Part shown: one piece after another, positions 1 to 8,193 of the stretch
How the letters are laid out: the number at the start of each line of letters is the position of its first letter
Position numbering within the stretch: the first letter of the stretch is position 1
DNA from: Methylococcaceae bacterium
GTDB lineage: Bacteria > Pseudomonadota > Gammaproteobacteria > Methylococcales > Methylomonadaceae
Length of the DNA: 64,000 nucleotides
NCBI GenBank assembly: GCA_013140705.1
Contig: JABFSH010000014.1
Span: 122,521 to 186,520 of the forward strand
Direction: 5' to 3'
Notes under the pieces: generated by a model
Database searches by the model: none
Told to the model about the DNA's origin: nothing
Seen by the model: only the letters and a program-made list of their open reading frames with translations
Translations under genes and position numbers: made by a program

Positions 1-1562
1 AGGACTGGCACACCCTCTATGAACTCGCCATTACGTTGCTGGTAAATATAATCCCCCGCCCAGTTGTGGAATAGATCCAGCTGGACTCTGACCCAGTCCG
101 ATTTAAATTTATAACCCAAATCCAGGTTGTAAGAGGTTTCAACTTGCAAATTGATGTTACCCCTTTCAAAACTGCGCGTGGCATCATGAAAACCGTTAGT
201 CAGCAATTCCTGAACTTGCGGCGCACGTTGTGAACGCGTGATCGCCAGATTGAGACTGTTGCTGTCATTCATTCTCCACAAACTGGAAGCTGACGCACTG
301 ACCGGCGTATAGCTAAGACTGGAAAGTCCCTGCGGATCCAGAGACGTATTCTCAACACGGACACCGAGCTGGGATGCAAACGCACCAATAGTAAATGCTT
401 CCACAGTGAAGACACTGTAACTCTGTGATTGCGTTTGAGGAACAATGGCTTCACCAGTCGACTTGTCAATCGCCGCATAATCGCTGGCAATGGCTTGAAA
501 ACCGACGAGCCCACGAAATATCCCTAGCGGGTTGTGGGTTAGCTCCAGGCGACTTTCATAGGTTTTATTGGTAAAAAAAGCGCCTGGCTCGCCATCAGCA
601 ATTTCAGTATGCTGGTAATCGGTATAGCCTAGTTTCATACGCAGCGAATCAGTAAAACTGAATGGCTTTTTCATCTCACTTTTAAAATCGTATTTGCTTT
701 GTTTGAGGTCAATTCGCACTGTTTCAGCGTCGGAGCCATCAGGCGCAATGCCATAATTATTTTCCAGGCGGTTAATGGAGATGCCGGCAAAGCCAGGATC
801 ACCGACCAGAGAAACACCCGCCGATCCGCTGATGGCGTGAGCAGAACTGTTGTCAATGTAGCCTTTGGTATTTTGAATGACATTCAATGTCGGATCGCTC
901 ACTTGGGCGGCGTTGACATCGATGGCCGATCCGCCGATGTCGAGATTATTGCGATCGCGATAAAACCCATCCAGATGATAGGCCAGATTGCTTTTGCCCC
1001 CTTCAATTTTCAGTACGGTAGACGATTCATCGGACGCAGAGTCGAAACGCTGCTCAAACGCACCGCCCAGCAATCGGTCCGGGAGTTTGTCCTGAATCCG
1101 GTTGTCGATGACATTAACAACGCCGCCAATCGCACCGCTGCCGTAGAGTAAAGTGGCCGGGCCGCGCAACACTTCAATGCGTTCCGCCAGCAATGGCTCG
1201 ATACTGGTTGCATGGTCTGGGCTGATTGCCGATACATCATTGCTGCCAATGCCATTGGCCAACACCCGCACGCGCGGCCCGCTTTGACCACGAATGACTG
1301 GCGTGCCGACGCCTGGACCGAAGGACTGGCTGGTAATGCCCAACTCGCCTTTTAGTGTTTCGCCAATGCTGTGACCGACTTTCAAACGTAATTCCTCATC
1401 GCTCAGTACGGTAACCGGAACAGCAGATTCAGTGACTTTGTCTTGCAAGGGTGCAGTAACAACCACTTCGTCTAATTCCACTATATTCTGTTCGTCTGAA
1501 TAAGCCGTCTGTGTAATCGCAAAGGCTAATAGCCAGGAATATATATCATTTCTTTTGAACAT
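1..1562 (-). CDS. TonB-dependent outer-membrane receptor, probably zinc uptake (C-terminus beyond window)
   Basis: The reverse strand reads without a stop from ATG at 1562 to the window edge, about 520 residues, so the end of the beta-barrel is missing. The N-terminus has a short hydrophobic signal peptide, then a TonB-box-like stretch (ELDEVVVTAP). The plug domain includes the typical RGPATLLYGSGAIGGVVNV segment, and alternating barrel strands follow. Such receptors import metal complexes across the outer membrane using TonB/ExbBD energy. Just upstream is a Zur-box-like palindrome (1608-1620), and the next gene is zur, so a ZnuD-like zinc or zincophore receptor is the best guess. The substrate is inferred from context and not from the barrel sequence; a heme or siderophore role remains possible. 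Confidence 0.88.
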   Translation of the reverse strand, partial: MFKRNDIYSWLLAFAITQTAYSDEQNIVELDEVVVTAPLQDKVTESAVPVTVLSDEELRLKVGHSIGETLKGELGITSQSFGPGVGTPVIRGQSGPRVRVLANGIGSNDVSAISPDHATSIEPLLAERIEVLRGPATLLYGSGAIGGVVNVIDNRIQDKLPDRLLGGAFEQRFDSASDESSTVLKIEGGKSNLAYHLDGFYRDRNNLDIGGSAIDVNAAQVSDPTLNVIQNTKGYIDNSSAHAISGSAGVSLVGDPGFAGISINRLENNYGIAPDGSDAETVRIDLKQSKYDFKSEMKKPFSFTDSLRMKLGYTDYQHTEIADGEPGAFFTNKTYESRLELTHNPLGIFRGLVGFQAIASDYAAIDKSTGEAIVPQTQSQSYSVFTVEAFTIGAFASQLGVRVENTSLDPQGLSSLSYTPVSASASSLWRMNDSNSLNLAITRSQRAPQVQELLTNGFHDATRSFERGNINLQVETSYNLDLGYKFKSDWVRVQLDLFHNWAGDYIYQQRNGEFIEGVPV

Positions 1563-1607
1563 AGGATACTCATGCCTAATATAAGGGTGGCCGCATTAAA
1601 TGACTAC

Positions 1608-1620
1608 GATATAACATAAC
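1608..1620 (-). promoter_or_regulatory. Candidate Zur operator upstream of the TonB receptor
   Basis: On the minus strand the site reads GTTATGTTATATC. It matches 10 of 13 positions of the perfect palindrome GTTATAATATAAC found upstream of zur at 2239-2251, and it lies in a wider AAATGTTAT context resembling the known gammaproteobacterial Zur box. It is 46 bp upstream of the receptor start. Zur binding there is inferred from similarity and context. Confidence 0.55.
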
Positions 1621-1698
1621 ATTTTACTTTGGCATTGCTTTTAAAAATGGCTTACTCTAAAAAGGGGGATAAATAATTTTGCGGGCGTCCGCAGCGTG

Positions 1699-2211
1699 TC
1701 AGGTTTGATCGCCATGAAACTCACTGCATTTACTGCAGATGCCCTGAGCTTCTATGGCTTTGCTATGAGCAACAAAACCCGCTTGAGAGAACTCATGCGA
1801 CAGTGTCTCCATGACTTTCGGGGCAGGACGTTCCTCAACTTCATTGCAGTGCTTACAAATTAGCAGTAACAGCTCATGCTGATGCCCCGAGCACCGGCAA
1901 CCAACAAAAGCGTTAAGGCTTTCTATTCGGTGAATCAATCCTTGTTCGATCAAAAAATCCAGCGCGCGATATATCGTCGCGGGTTTTGCGGCATTTTGTA
2001 GTGGTTTGATACGATCCAGCAGTTCATAAGCCTTTACGGCTTGGTGGCTATCCCAAATCAATTCCAGCACCTGGTGGCGAATCGGTGTTAACTGAACGCC
2101 GCGAACCCCACATAAATGCTCGGCGGTGCCTAATGCTTCACTGATACATTTTTTATGATCATGCGCTTCGGTATGATGAGGGCCATGGCTGGCGTCGATA
2201 GAAGAATTCAT
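1699..2211 (-). CDS. zur: Zinc-uptake regulator Zur, Fur family
   Basis: A 170-residue Fur-family protein. The N-terminal winged helix contains LTPIRHQVLELIW and the recognition region KPATIYRALDFLIEQGLI. The C-terminal dimerisation half carries two structural-zinc cysteine pairs, CKHC and CSKC, and the Zur-style segment GHQHELLLLICKHC. The cysteine pattern and the operator upstream favour Zur over Fur. The N-terminus is His-rich (SHGPHHTEAHDHKK), which could add metal affinity. With zinc bound, Zur represses zinc-uptake genes; the divergently spaced TonB receptor downstream is a likely target. A Tn3-family transposon sits 67 bp upstream of its start, so any earlier neighbours on that side have been displaced. 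Confidence 0.9.
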   Translation of the reverse strand: MNSSIDASHGPHHTEAHDHKKCISEALGTAEHLCGVRGVQLTPIRHQVLELIWDSHQAVKAYELLDRIKPLQNAAKPATIYRALDFLIEQGLIHRIESLNAFVGCRCSGHQHELLLLICKHCNEVEERPAPKVMETLSHEFSQAGFVAHSKAIEAQGICSKCSEFHGDQT

Positions 2212-2238
2212 TGTACAGGCCGCCTAGAGAAACATGAC

Positions 2239-2270
2239 GTTATAATATAACAACCTTAATGTAACGTCAA
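2239..2270 (-). promoter_or_regulatory. zur promoter with embedded Zur box
   Basis: On the minus strand TTGACG (2265-2270) is followed by a 17-bp spacer and TATTAT (2242-2247), a good sigma70 promoter. The -10 lies inside the perfect palindrome GTTATAATATAAC (2239-2251), which matches the core of the known Zur box. This suggests autorepression. The transposon end begins only 8 bp upstream of the -35, so the promoter is intact. Confidence 0.7.
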
Positions 2271-2273
2271 CGC

Positions 2274-2278
2274 TCATT
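2274..2278. repeat. Left 5-bp target-site duplication TCATT
   Basis: TCATT directly abuts the left inverted repeat and is repeated exactly at 7756-7760 after the right inverted repeat. A 5-bp duplication is the Tn3-family signature, so this transposon inserted as a unit at this site. Confidence 0.95.
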
Positions 2279-2316
2279 GGGGTAATCGCAGAATTCGGAA
2301 AAAATAGTACGCTAAG
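2279..2316 (+). repeat. Left 38-bp terminal inverted repeat
   Basis: It begins GGGGTAATCGCAGAATTCGG and ends GTACGCTAAG, the conserved inner end of Tn3/Tn21-type repeats. The last codons of tnpA (ending at 2312) lie within it, as is usual for this family. Confidence 0.95.
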
Positions 2317-5278
2317 ATTTTTCAGTGATCCGCAGTGGCCTGAATTGTCTCTCTTCAATCTTCCGATTTTGCTTCCAAACGTAATCGCCGGTCAAATTGA
2401 TGTGCTCCCAACCCAACGGCGACAAGTATTGCAGTAGCGCATCGTCAACAGGCTTATCTAGTTCCCGGAGTTTTTCGACAGCTCTTTCCAGATAGACCGT
2501 GTTCCATAAGACGATGGCTGCCGTCACTAAATTGAGGCCGCTGGCACGATAGCGCTGTTGCTCGAAGCTCCGGTAGCGGATTTCACCCAAGCGATTAAAA
2601 AATACCGCTCTAGCCAAGGCGTTACGGGCCTCGCCCTTATTCAGTCCCGCATGGACACGTCGGCGCAGCTCTACGTTTTGCAACCAATCCAGAATGAACA
2701 AGGTACGCTCGATACGGCCTAGTTCGCGCAAGGCCACAGCTAATCCATTCTGCCGGGGGTAACTGCCGAGTTTTCTCAGCATCAGAGATGCGGTGACAGT
2801 GCCTTGTTTGATCGAGGCCGCAAGCCGTAGTATTTCGTCCCAATGCGTTTGGATGCTTTTGATATTCAATTTGCCGCCGATCATGCTCTGCAACGCTGGG
2901 TAGTCTTGGCCGTTTTTCGGCACATACAGCTTGGTATCCTTCAAATCGCGAATGCGGGGTGCGAAGCGAAAGCCCAGCAAATGCATGAGCGCAAAAACAT
3001 GGTCGGTAAAGCCGGCAGTATCTGTGTAATGTTCTTCGATCCGCAAATCCGATTCGTGATACAGCAAGCCATCGAGCACATAGGTCGAATCGCGGATACC
3101 GACATTCACAACCTTGGTATGAAACGGGGCGTACTGGTCGGAAATGTGGGTATAGAACAATCGGCCCGATTCGCTGCCATACTTCGGATTGACATGACCC
3201 GAACTTTCGGCCTTGCCGCCCGCCCGAAAACGCTGGCCGTCGGAAGACGACGTCGAGCCATCGCCCCAGTTTTCGGCAAACGCATGATTGAACTGGGCAT
3301 TCACTAACTCGGATAATCCAGCGGAATAGGTTTCGTCCCGGATATGCCAAGCTTGCAGCCATGACAGTTTGGCATAGGTCGTGCCGGGGCAAGACTCGGC
3401 CATTTTGGTGAGTCCCAAATTAATGGCGTCGGCCAGGATTGCAGATAGCAACAAAGTGCGGTCTTTAGCGGGCTCTCCATTCTTTAAATTCACAAAGTGC
3501 CGACTGAAGCCGGTCCAGTCGTCCACGTCCATCAATAATTCGGTGATCTTGATACGGGGCAGCAACTTGCTTGCGTGGTTGATCAATTGTTGTGCGGCGT
3601 CGGGGACAACAGCATCCAAAGGGGTAATTTTCAACCCGGAATCGGTGATGATGGCATCGGGAAGTTCATTGGCCAATGCCAAGCGGTTGACGGTGGTCAG
3701 CTGCTGTTCGAGCAACTGCAACCGGTCATGCAAGTATTGGTCGCAATCTGGATTGACGGCGACCGGTAATACCTTTGCCTGCTTGAGCTCCTGAAACTTC
3801 TCGGATGGCAACAGGTATTCGTCAAAGTCCCGAAATTACCGGGAACCCTGTACCCAGATGTCGCCGGAACGGAGCGCGTTTTTCAGTTCGGTGAGCGCAC
3901 AGATTTCATAGAAGCAACGGTCAAGCCCTTGGTCAGCATGTACCAGCGACTTCCAGCGCGGCTTGATAAAAGCCGTCGGCGCATCAATTGGCACTTTGCG
4001 TGTGCCGGTACTGTTCATAGTGCGAATCACCGCAATTGCATCAAGCACATTCTGCGCCGCCGGTGCCGCGCGTAATATCAGCACGTCCAGGAAGTCCTGC
4101 GTATAGCGGCGGAGAGTGCTAAATTACTCTGCAATCAAGTATAAGTGATCGAACGCGGCGGGTTTGGCCAATTGATCCGCTTCAATGATACTTTGCTGGA
4201 AGTCGTCCCAGGAAATAACGGACTCGATTGCGGCGTAAGGATCGCTATCCGATTGCTTGGCATCCAACAAGGCATGGCCGATTTTTGAAAGTAATCGTAC
4301 CTTGTCGTTGATCGCCTTGCCTTGTTGTTGGAACTGATGTTGATGCTTGTGCTTGGCTGCGCTGAATAATTTCAACAGGATACGGTCGTGTAGATCGATA
4401 ATTTCGTCGATAATGGTAGCCGTGCTTTCCAAGGTTACAGCCACGAGCGTGGCGTATCGGCGCTCGCTTTCAAACTTGCCGAGGTCCTGTGGCGTCATTT
4501 GCCCACCTTCGCGCGCGATTTTTAATAGCCGGTTTTGGTGAATGTGCCGACCAATGCCGTCTGGCAAGGCAATTGCCTGAAGGGTTTTAAGACGCTCAAT
4601 ATGTTCCAGCATGTAGCGGGAATTCGGTTTCAAAGGAGACTGCCGTAGCCAAACCAGCCAAGTAATATTGGTATCCGGCTTGATCTTCAACAACTCGTCG
4701 AGCCGTTGTCGGTGTGGCGTCGTGAGGGGTTGGGTCAGCGCTCGGTGAATACTACGAGTAGAGCGTGTGATGGCCTCGGCACAGGTTCGTTCGATAACGG
4801 TTAGCGCCGGTAGAATAATCTTACGTTGCCGAAGCGCTTCCAAGGCATAAGCCGCTAACACCACGCCTTTATCGGTCTGCATGGCAAGGTCAGTTAGAGT
4901 TTTCGCCAAAAACCGGAAATCGGATACACCGAAGGCCGATAATCCAAGGTAGCTGCGCAGTTCCTGAAAATGTTCACGCCGCGTTTCGTCGCGCTCGCCG
5001 TATTTTTGCCAAGCGCCAGGATCGGACTTGATTTGACTGGCGATCCACTGGATAACCGGCTCTATTACTGTCGCATTAGCGGCTAACGAGTAACCAGGGT
5101 AGCGTAGTAGGCAGAGTTGCACCGCGAAGCCGAGTCGATTAGCATCACCCCGGCGCTGCCGAATCAGAGCTAGGTCGGACTCATTGAAAGTGTAATGGCG
5201 GATCAAGTCGTCTTGACTGTCGGGCAAGGCCAGTAAACTGGTCAGTTCCGTAGCGGACAATACCGAGCGCCTGGACAT
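2312..5278 (-). pseudogene. tnpA: Tn3-family transposase TnpA, two in-frame stop codons
   Basis: The frame is continuous from ATG at 5278 to the stop at 2312 (988 codons before the stop, the normal length for a Tn3 transposase) except for TAA at 4124-4126 and TAA at 3836-3838. The three pieces read in register. The N-terminal 384 residues hold the DNA-binding DUF4158-like region ([20 protein letters not shown]). The middle piece has the usual [20 protein letters not shown] segment. The C-terminal piece carries the DDE catalytic half, ending with [14 protein letters not shown]. At the second stop, family members usually have glutamine (WVQGSR-stop-FRDF), so CAA to TAA is the simplest change. 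Without readthrough, the protein would be non-functional. It follows tnpR by only a few bases. Confidence 0.92.
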
Positions 5279-5280
5279 GA

Positions 5281-5842
5281 TTACTCAGTAATTTTTAAAT
5301 ATTGGTATAGGGTTTCCCTGCTAATACTATACTCGCGGGCCAACTTTGCTTTTTGCTCGCCGTTACTGGCTCGCTGCTGGAGTTCTACTACTTGTTCTGG
5401 CGATAGCGATTTCTTTCGCCCTCGGTAAGCACCGCGTTGTTTTGCCAGCGCAATGCCTTCTCACTGCCGTTCGCGGGATCAGCGCCCGTTCGAATTCGGC
5501 AAAAGCCCCCATGACCGACAGCAATAAATTGGCCATCGGCGAATCTTCGCCGGTGAACGTCAGGCACTCTTTGACGAATTCGATGCGTATGCCGCGCTTG
5601 GTTAATTGCTGCACCAAGCGCCGCAAATCATCCAGATTTCTCGCCAAGCGGTCCATGCTATGTACCACGACCGTATCGCCTTCTCGGACAAAGGCCAGCA
5701 GTTCTTCCAAAGCTGGCCGTTCGGTGTCTTTGCCGGACGCCTTATCGGTAAAAACCTTGCTGACATCGACCTGTTCCAGTTGGCGTTCCGGATTTTGATC
5801 AAACGTGCTGACTCTGATGTAACCAATCCGATGCCCTTGCAA
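5281..5842 (-). pseudogene. tnpR: Serine resolvase TnpR, frameshifted with a nonsense codon
   Basis: The N-terminal catalytic domain is intact: GHRIGYIRVSTFDQNPERQ with the nucleophilic serine, then VVVHSMDRLARN, and on to AEFERALI. The reading then breaks. An extra C (in GGG at 5475-5477 on the plus strand) shifts the frame, and a TGA (plus 5461-5463) interrupts the expected RERQREGIALAK segment. In the corrected frame the rest of the DNA-binding tail is present, through GAYRGRKKSLSPEQVVELQQ to QYLKITE and a stop at 5281, three bases from tnpA. The start is most likely TTG at 5842, as in related resolvases; an ATG at 5914 would add an unlikely extension. Resolvases resolve transposition cointegrates; this one has lost its helix-turn-helix. 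Confidence 0.88.
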
Positions 5843-5849
5843 AATGATC

Positions 5850-5965
5850 CCAAAAAAACCAAAAGTGTCAGGATAAAATCTATAGCCTTTAGTATCATGT
5901 GTCAATATTTTCAAAAATACACTCTATCTTGACGTCAAAGTAGCGCCTATCCTGACATCAGGTTA
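5850..5965. other. Probable res (resolution) site region
   Basis: An AT-rich stretch between the resolvase start and merR contains inverted copies of a resolvase-like half-site, TGTCAGGATA (about 5867) and TATCCTGACA (about 5948), plus TTGACGTCAA between them. This is where Tn21-type elements carry their res site. Subsites were not individually resolved. Confidence 0.45.
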
Positions 5966-6005
5966 GGGTATAGCTCAGTCGGACACTTAAGGGAGAAAGC
6001 TTAAA

Positions 6006-6413
6006 ATGCCAACTTTGACCATCGGCAAACTTGCCAAACAAACCGAAGTCACTATCGAGACCATCCGCCACTATCAACACATTGGTTTACTGACGGAACC
6101 CGCGAAGCCCGATGGCGGTTATCGATGTTATTCAGCTGATGCGATTGCCCGAATTCGCTTTATCAAACGCGCTCAACAGGCAGGATTTACCTTGAAGGAA
6201 ATTGCCACCTTGCTATCGCTTGATGGGGCGCACTGTGCCGATGTACGACAACTGGCCGAGCAGAAATGTCAGCAGATCGATCAACAGATTAAGGATTTAA
6301 CGGCTCTCCGACAGATATTGGGAACTCTGGTCAACGACTGTCAGCAGACAGCGTCATCCGCTCATTGTGCTATTCTCGATGCGTTTAGCGAAGACGCATC
6401 AACCCAGCTCTAA
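6006..6413 (+). CDS. merR: Mercury-responsive regulator MerR
   Basis: A 135-residue MerR-family activator/repressor. The N-terminal winged helix (TIGKLAKQTEVTIETIRHYQ) is followed by a dimerisation helix. The three cysteines that bind Hg(II) across the MerR dimer are present: one in DGAHCADV (near residue 79), and two nine residues apart in NDCQQTASSAHC. This distinguishes it from copper (CueR) or zinc (ZntR) paralogues. It lies upstream of and co-directional with merT, unlike the divergent Tn21 arrangement, and the target promoter is in the 87-bp gap after it. Confidence 0.9.
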   Translation: MPTLTIGKLAKQTEVTIETIRHYQHIGLLTEPAKPDGGYRCYSADAIARIRFIKRAQQAGFTLKEIATLLSLDGAHCADVRQLAEQKCQQIDQQIKDLTALRQILGTLVNDCQQTASSAHCAILDAFSEDASTQL

Positions 6414-6428
6414 TTTTAAATCACGCAC

Positions 6429-6460
6429 TTGACTCTGTTCTAAACAACAGGGTTTAGACT
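6429..6460 (+). promoter_or_regulatory. MerR-type mer promoter/operator
   Basis: TTGACT (6429-6434) is separated by a long 19-20 bp spacer from TTAGAC/TAGACT (6454-6460). Inside the spacer is the dyad CTGTT-N6-AACAG (6435-6450). An over-long spacer with a central dyad is the hallmark of MerR-family promoters, where the activator untwists DNA to align -35 and -10. It would drive merT-merP and the following gene. Confidence 0.75.
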
Positions 6461-6500
6461 TCTCGCCAACATTGAGAATTGTTTGGTTGAGGAGATTCGC

Positions 6501-6869
6501 ATGAATACAGACCCTGAAACACCCATAAAAACCCAGCCATGGTTGGGTATCGGCGCCCTATTGGCCGCTGTAGGGGCTTCGGCCTGTTGTGTCGGGCCAT
6601 TTTTGCTGTTGTCTTTGGGTATCGGCGGTGCGTGGATTAGCACGTTGACGGCTATGGAACCGGTCCGGCCATTTTTCATTGTCTTGACCCTGATTTTTAT
6701 AGGACTCGGCTATCGAAAACTCTATCTAACGCCTGATCGCTGTGCGGTAGGTGAAATCTGCTCCACAACCGACAATCAACGCCGACAACGCCAACTGTTT
6801 TGGCTGGGTTCCGCATTCATTTTGATGTTGCTGGCTTTTCCCTGGGCAGCGCCTTTTTTCATGGTTTGA
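6501..6869 (+). CDS. merT: Mercuric ion inner-membrane transporter MerT
   Basis: A 122-residue protein from the ATG at 6501, chosen because GAGGAG lies 6-8 bases upstream; an in-frame TTG at 6483 is less likely. It has three predicted transmembrane segments. The first carries the vicinal cysteine pair GASACCVGPF, which accepts Hg(II) from MerP. The loop after the second has the cysteine pair in DRCAVGEIC, equivalent to the cytoplasmic pair of MerT. It imports Hg(II) to the cytoplasm, where MerA normally reduces it. No merA follows here. Confidence 0.92.
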   Translation: MNTDPETPIKTQPWLGIGALLAAVGASACCVGPFLLLSLGIGGAWISTLTAMEPVRPFFIVLTLIFIGLGYRKLYLTPDRCAVGEICSTTDNQRRQRQLFWLGSAFILMLLAFPWAAPFFMV

Positions 6870-6881
6870 GAGAATTCCGAT

Positions 6882-7211
6882 ATGACCCTTAAATCCGGAT
6901 TATTACTGATAAGTTTGTTGTTACCGGCCACTTTATGGATGCCAGTGGCCTATGCTGAAATTACAGAAGCACTGCCAAACCAACAACAAACGGTGGCACT
7001 GAAGTTAGAGAATATGACCTGCGCCATGTGCACAGTCACCATCAAGAAAGCCTTGCAGCAAGTCAAAGGCGTACAAAAAGTGGTTATCGATTACGATACC
7101 AAAACGGCCTTGGTTACTTTCGACGATCAAAAAACCAGTAGCGCCGCCTTAATCAAAGCCACGACGGATGCCGGTTATCCGGGCTCCCTGGTCACATCTA
7201 TTAGCCAATAA
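6882..7211 (+). CDS. merP: Periplasmic mercury-binding protein MerP
   Basis: A 109-residue protein with an N-terminal signal peptide (hydrophobic core LLLISLLLPATLWMPVAYA) and a single heavy-metal-associated (HMA) domain with the metal motif MTCAMC. MerP scavenges Hg(II) in the periplasm and hands it to MerT. It starts 12 bp after merT, so the two are clearly co-transcribed. A 10-residue linker precedes the HMA fold, slightly longer than in the Tn21 protein. Confidence 0.92.
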   Translation: MTLKSGLLLISLLLPATLWMPVAYAEITEALPNQQQTVALKLENMTCAMCTVTIKKALQQVKGVQKVVIDYDTKTALVTFDDQKTSSAALIKATTDAGYPGSLVTSISQ

Positions 7212-7228
7212 GGCCGAGGATAGCATCT

Positions 7229-7687
7229 ATGTCTGATTGCTGCAGCTCTAGTAGTACCAAAAAAATTTGTTCTGAATGCGGTTCCCCGTGCAAAAGCGTC
7301 GGCATGCCGACGCTGTACCATCAGGTACGGTTTCCCGAGAATCAATCAATCGTCACTGACGACTATTATTTTTGTCCGACAAAAACCTGTCCGATTGCTT
7401 ACTTTTCCAACGCAGGCAACATCATTCCCAAACAGCACTTACGAAGCTATCAAGCGATTCAGAACGACGCGCTCTGTTACTGCTTTGACATAGACGCCGA
7501 GCAGTATTCGTCAGCGATAAAAGATCGACGGGCAGAACCGATCAAAGCTTTCGTCATGCAACGTACTCAAGACGGAGAATGTGCCTGCGAAATTAGAAAC
7601 CCATCAGGGCAGTGCTGTTTGGCGAATTTTAAACATTTGGAAAAAAAATCATTGAGACGCGCTCACATAGGGATAACTTCCACTTGA
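7229..7687 (+). CDS. CopZ-type zinc-finger metallochaperone-like protein, fourth gene of the mer operon
   Basis: A 152-residue, cysteine-rich cytosolic protein with no signal peptide. Its N-terminus has MSDCCSSSS, then CSECGSPC. The core has FCPTKTCPIAYFS and later ALCYCF and the pair CACEI / GQCC, in the pattern of the zinc/2Fe-2S-binding N-terminal domain of CopZ-type chaperones (zf-CopZ). It starts 17 bp after merP and ends 30 bp before the right inverted repeat, so it is transposon cargo. It occupies the place where merA would be expected. Binding of imported Hg(II) is plausible inference; its real function is unknown. Confidence 0.7.
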   Translation: MSDCCSSSSTKKICSECGSPCKSVGMPTLYHQVRFPENQSIVTDDYYFCPTKTCPIAYFSNAGNIIPKQHLRSYQAIQNDALCYCFDIDAEQYSSAIKDRRAEPIKAFVMQRTQDGECACEIRNPSGQCCLANFKHLEKKSLRRAHIGITST

Positions 7688-7717
7688 TACGACAATGCTA
7701 TAGATTTACTGCAAAGC

Positions 7718-7755
7718 CTTAGCGTACTATTTTTTCCGAATTCTGCGACAGCCCC
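7718..7755 (-). repeat. Right 38-bp terminal inverted repeat
   Basis: Reverse complement of the left terminal repeat with three mismatches near the outer end (GGGGCTGTCG against GGGGTAATCG). It is followed directly by the TCATT duplication. Confidence 0.95.
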
Positions 7756-7760
7756 TCATT
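7756..7760. repeat. Right 5-bp target-site duplication TCATT
   Basis: Exact copy of the five bases at 2274-2278. Confidence 0.95.
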
Positions 7761-8193
7761 ATCCATCCCATCATTGCCGCCAAGACTTCTTTATGGTTCA
7801 CAAAGGAGTTCGTGACCATTTACCCTTTGCATATTCAATCGATGAAATGATACCAATCCCAATAACTTCACACACTGTCCCAGCGGTGTGCCTACATGGA
7901 TGCAGGTAAGTAGGGCAACGCTGGAGCAGTTGCAGAGAAGGTTAGGTTGTGGAATTCAAATAGCAATTGATTGGGATTGGTATGCCTTCATCAATACGCT
8001 TTTACAATTTTTAATGAGCCTCACGAAAATATCCAAACAATAATTTCAAGCTTATTTTGCTCTGTTCCTCGAACAATGACGGAGTAGAAATAGTCATAGT
8101 TCCTATGAAATAGGGCATGACAAGTAACCGTTATCGGAATTTGTGTAGAACGTGCCAGAAATTTATATCCTAGCAATGCCGTAGGTAACAATC
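7761..8193. other. Non-coding gap after the transposon
   Basis: No convincing gene is seen. Before insertion this DNA was contiguous with the zur promoter region. It contains the inverted-repeat element at 7850-7983; the rest shows nothing recognisable. Confidence 0.6.
7850..7983. repeat. 134-bp element with perfect 14-bp terminal inverted repeats
   Basis: ATACCAATCCCAAT at 7850-7863 is matched exactly by ATTGGGATTGGTAT at 7970-7983. The 106 bp between them has no open frame of note. The size and perfect ends fit a small non-autonomous mobile element or dispersed palindromic repeat. No flanking duplication could be confirmed. Confidence 0.6.

Larger units (their letters stand above)
2279..7755. 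mobile_element. Tn3-family (Tn21-like) transposon with mercury-transport cargo
   Basis: A 5477-bp element bounded by 38-bp inverted repeats (2279-2316 and 7718-7755) that differ at only three positions and begin GGGG. It is flanked by identical TCATT duplications. Order from the left: tnpA, tnpR (both reading left), a resolution-site region, then merR, merT, merP and a CopZ-type gene reading right. The transposition genes carry inactivating mutations while the cargo reading frames are open, so the element appears immobile on its own but is still a functional carrier. It could move only if transposase is supplied in trans. Confidence 0.95.

Noticed and set aside
699..1151. Plus-strand 150-codon frame at the left end
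   Set aside because: It is antisense to the TonB receptor, whose minus-strand frame is open across the same stretch with clear family motifs.
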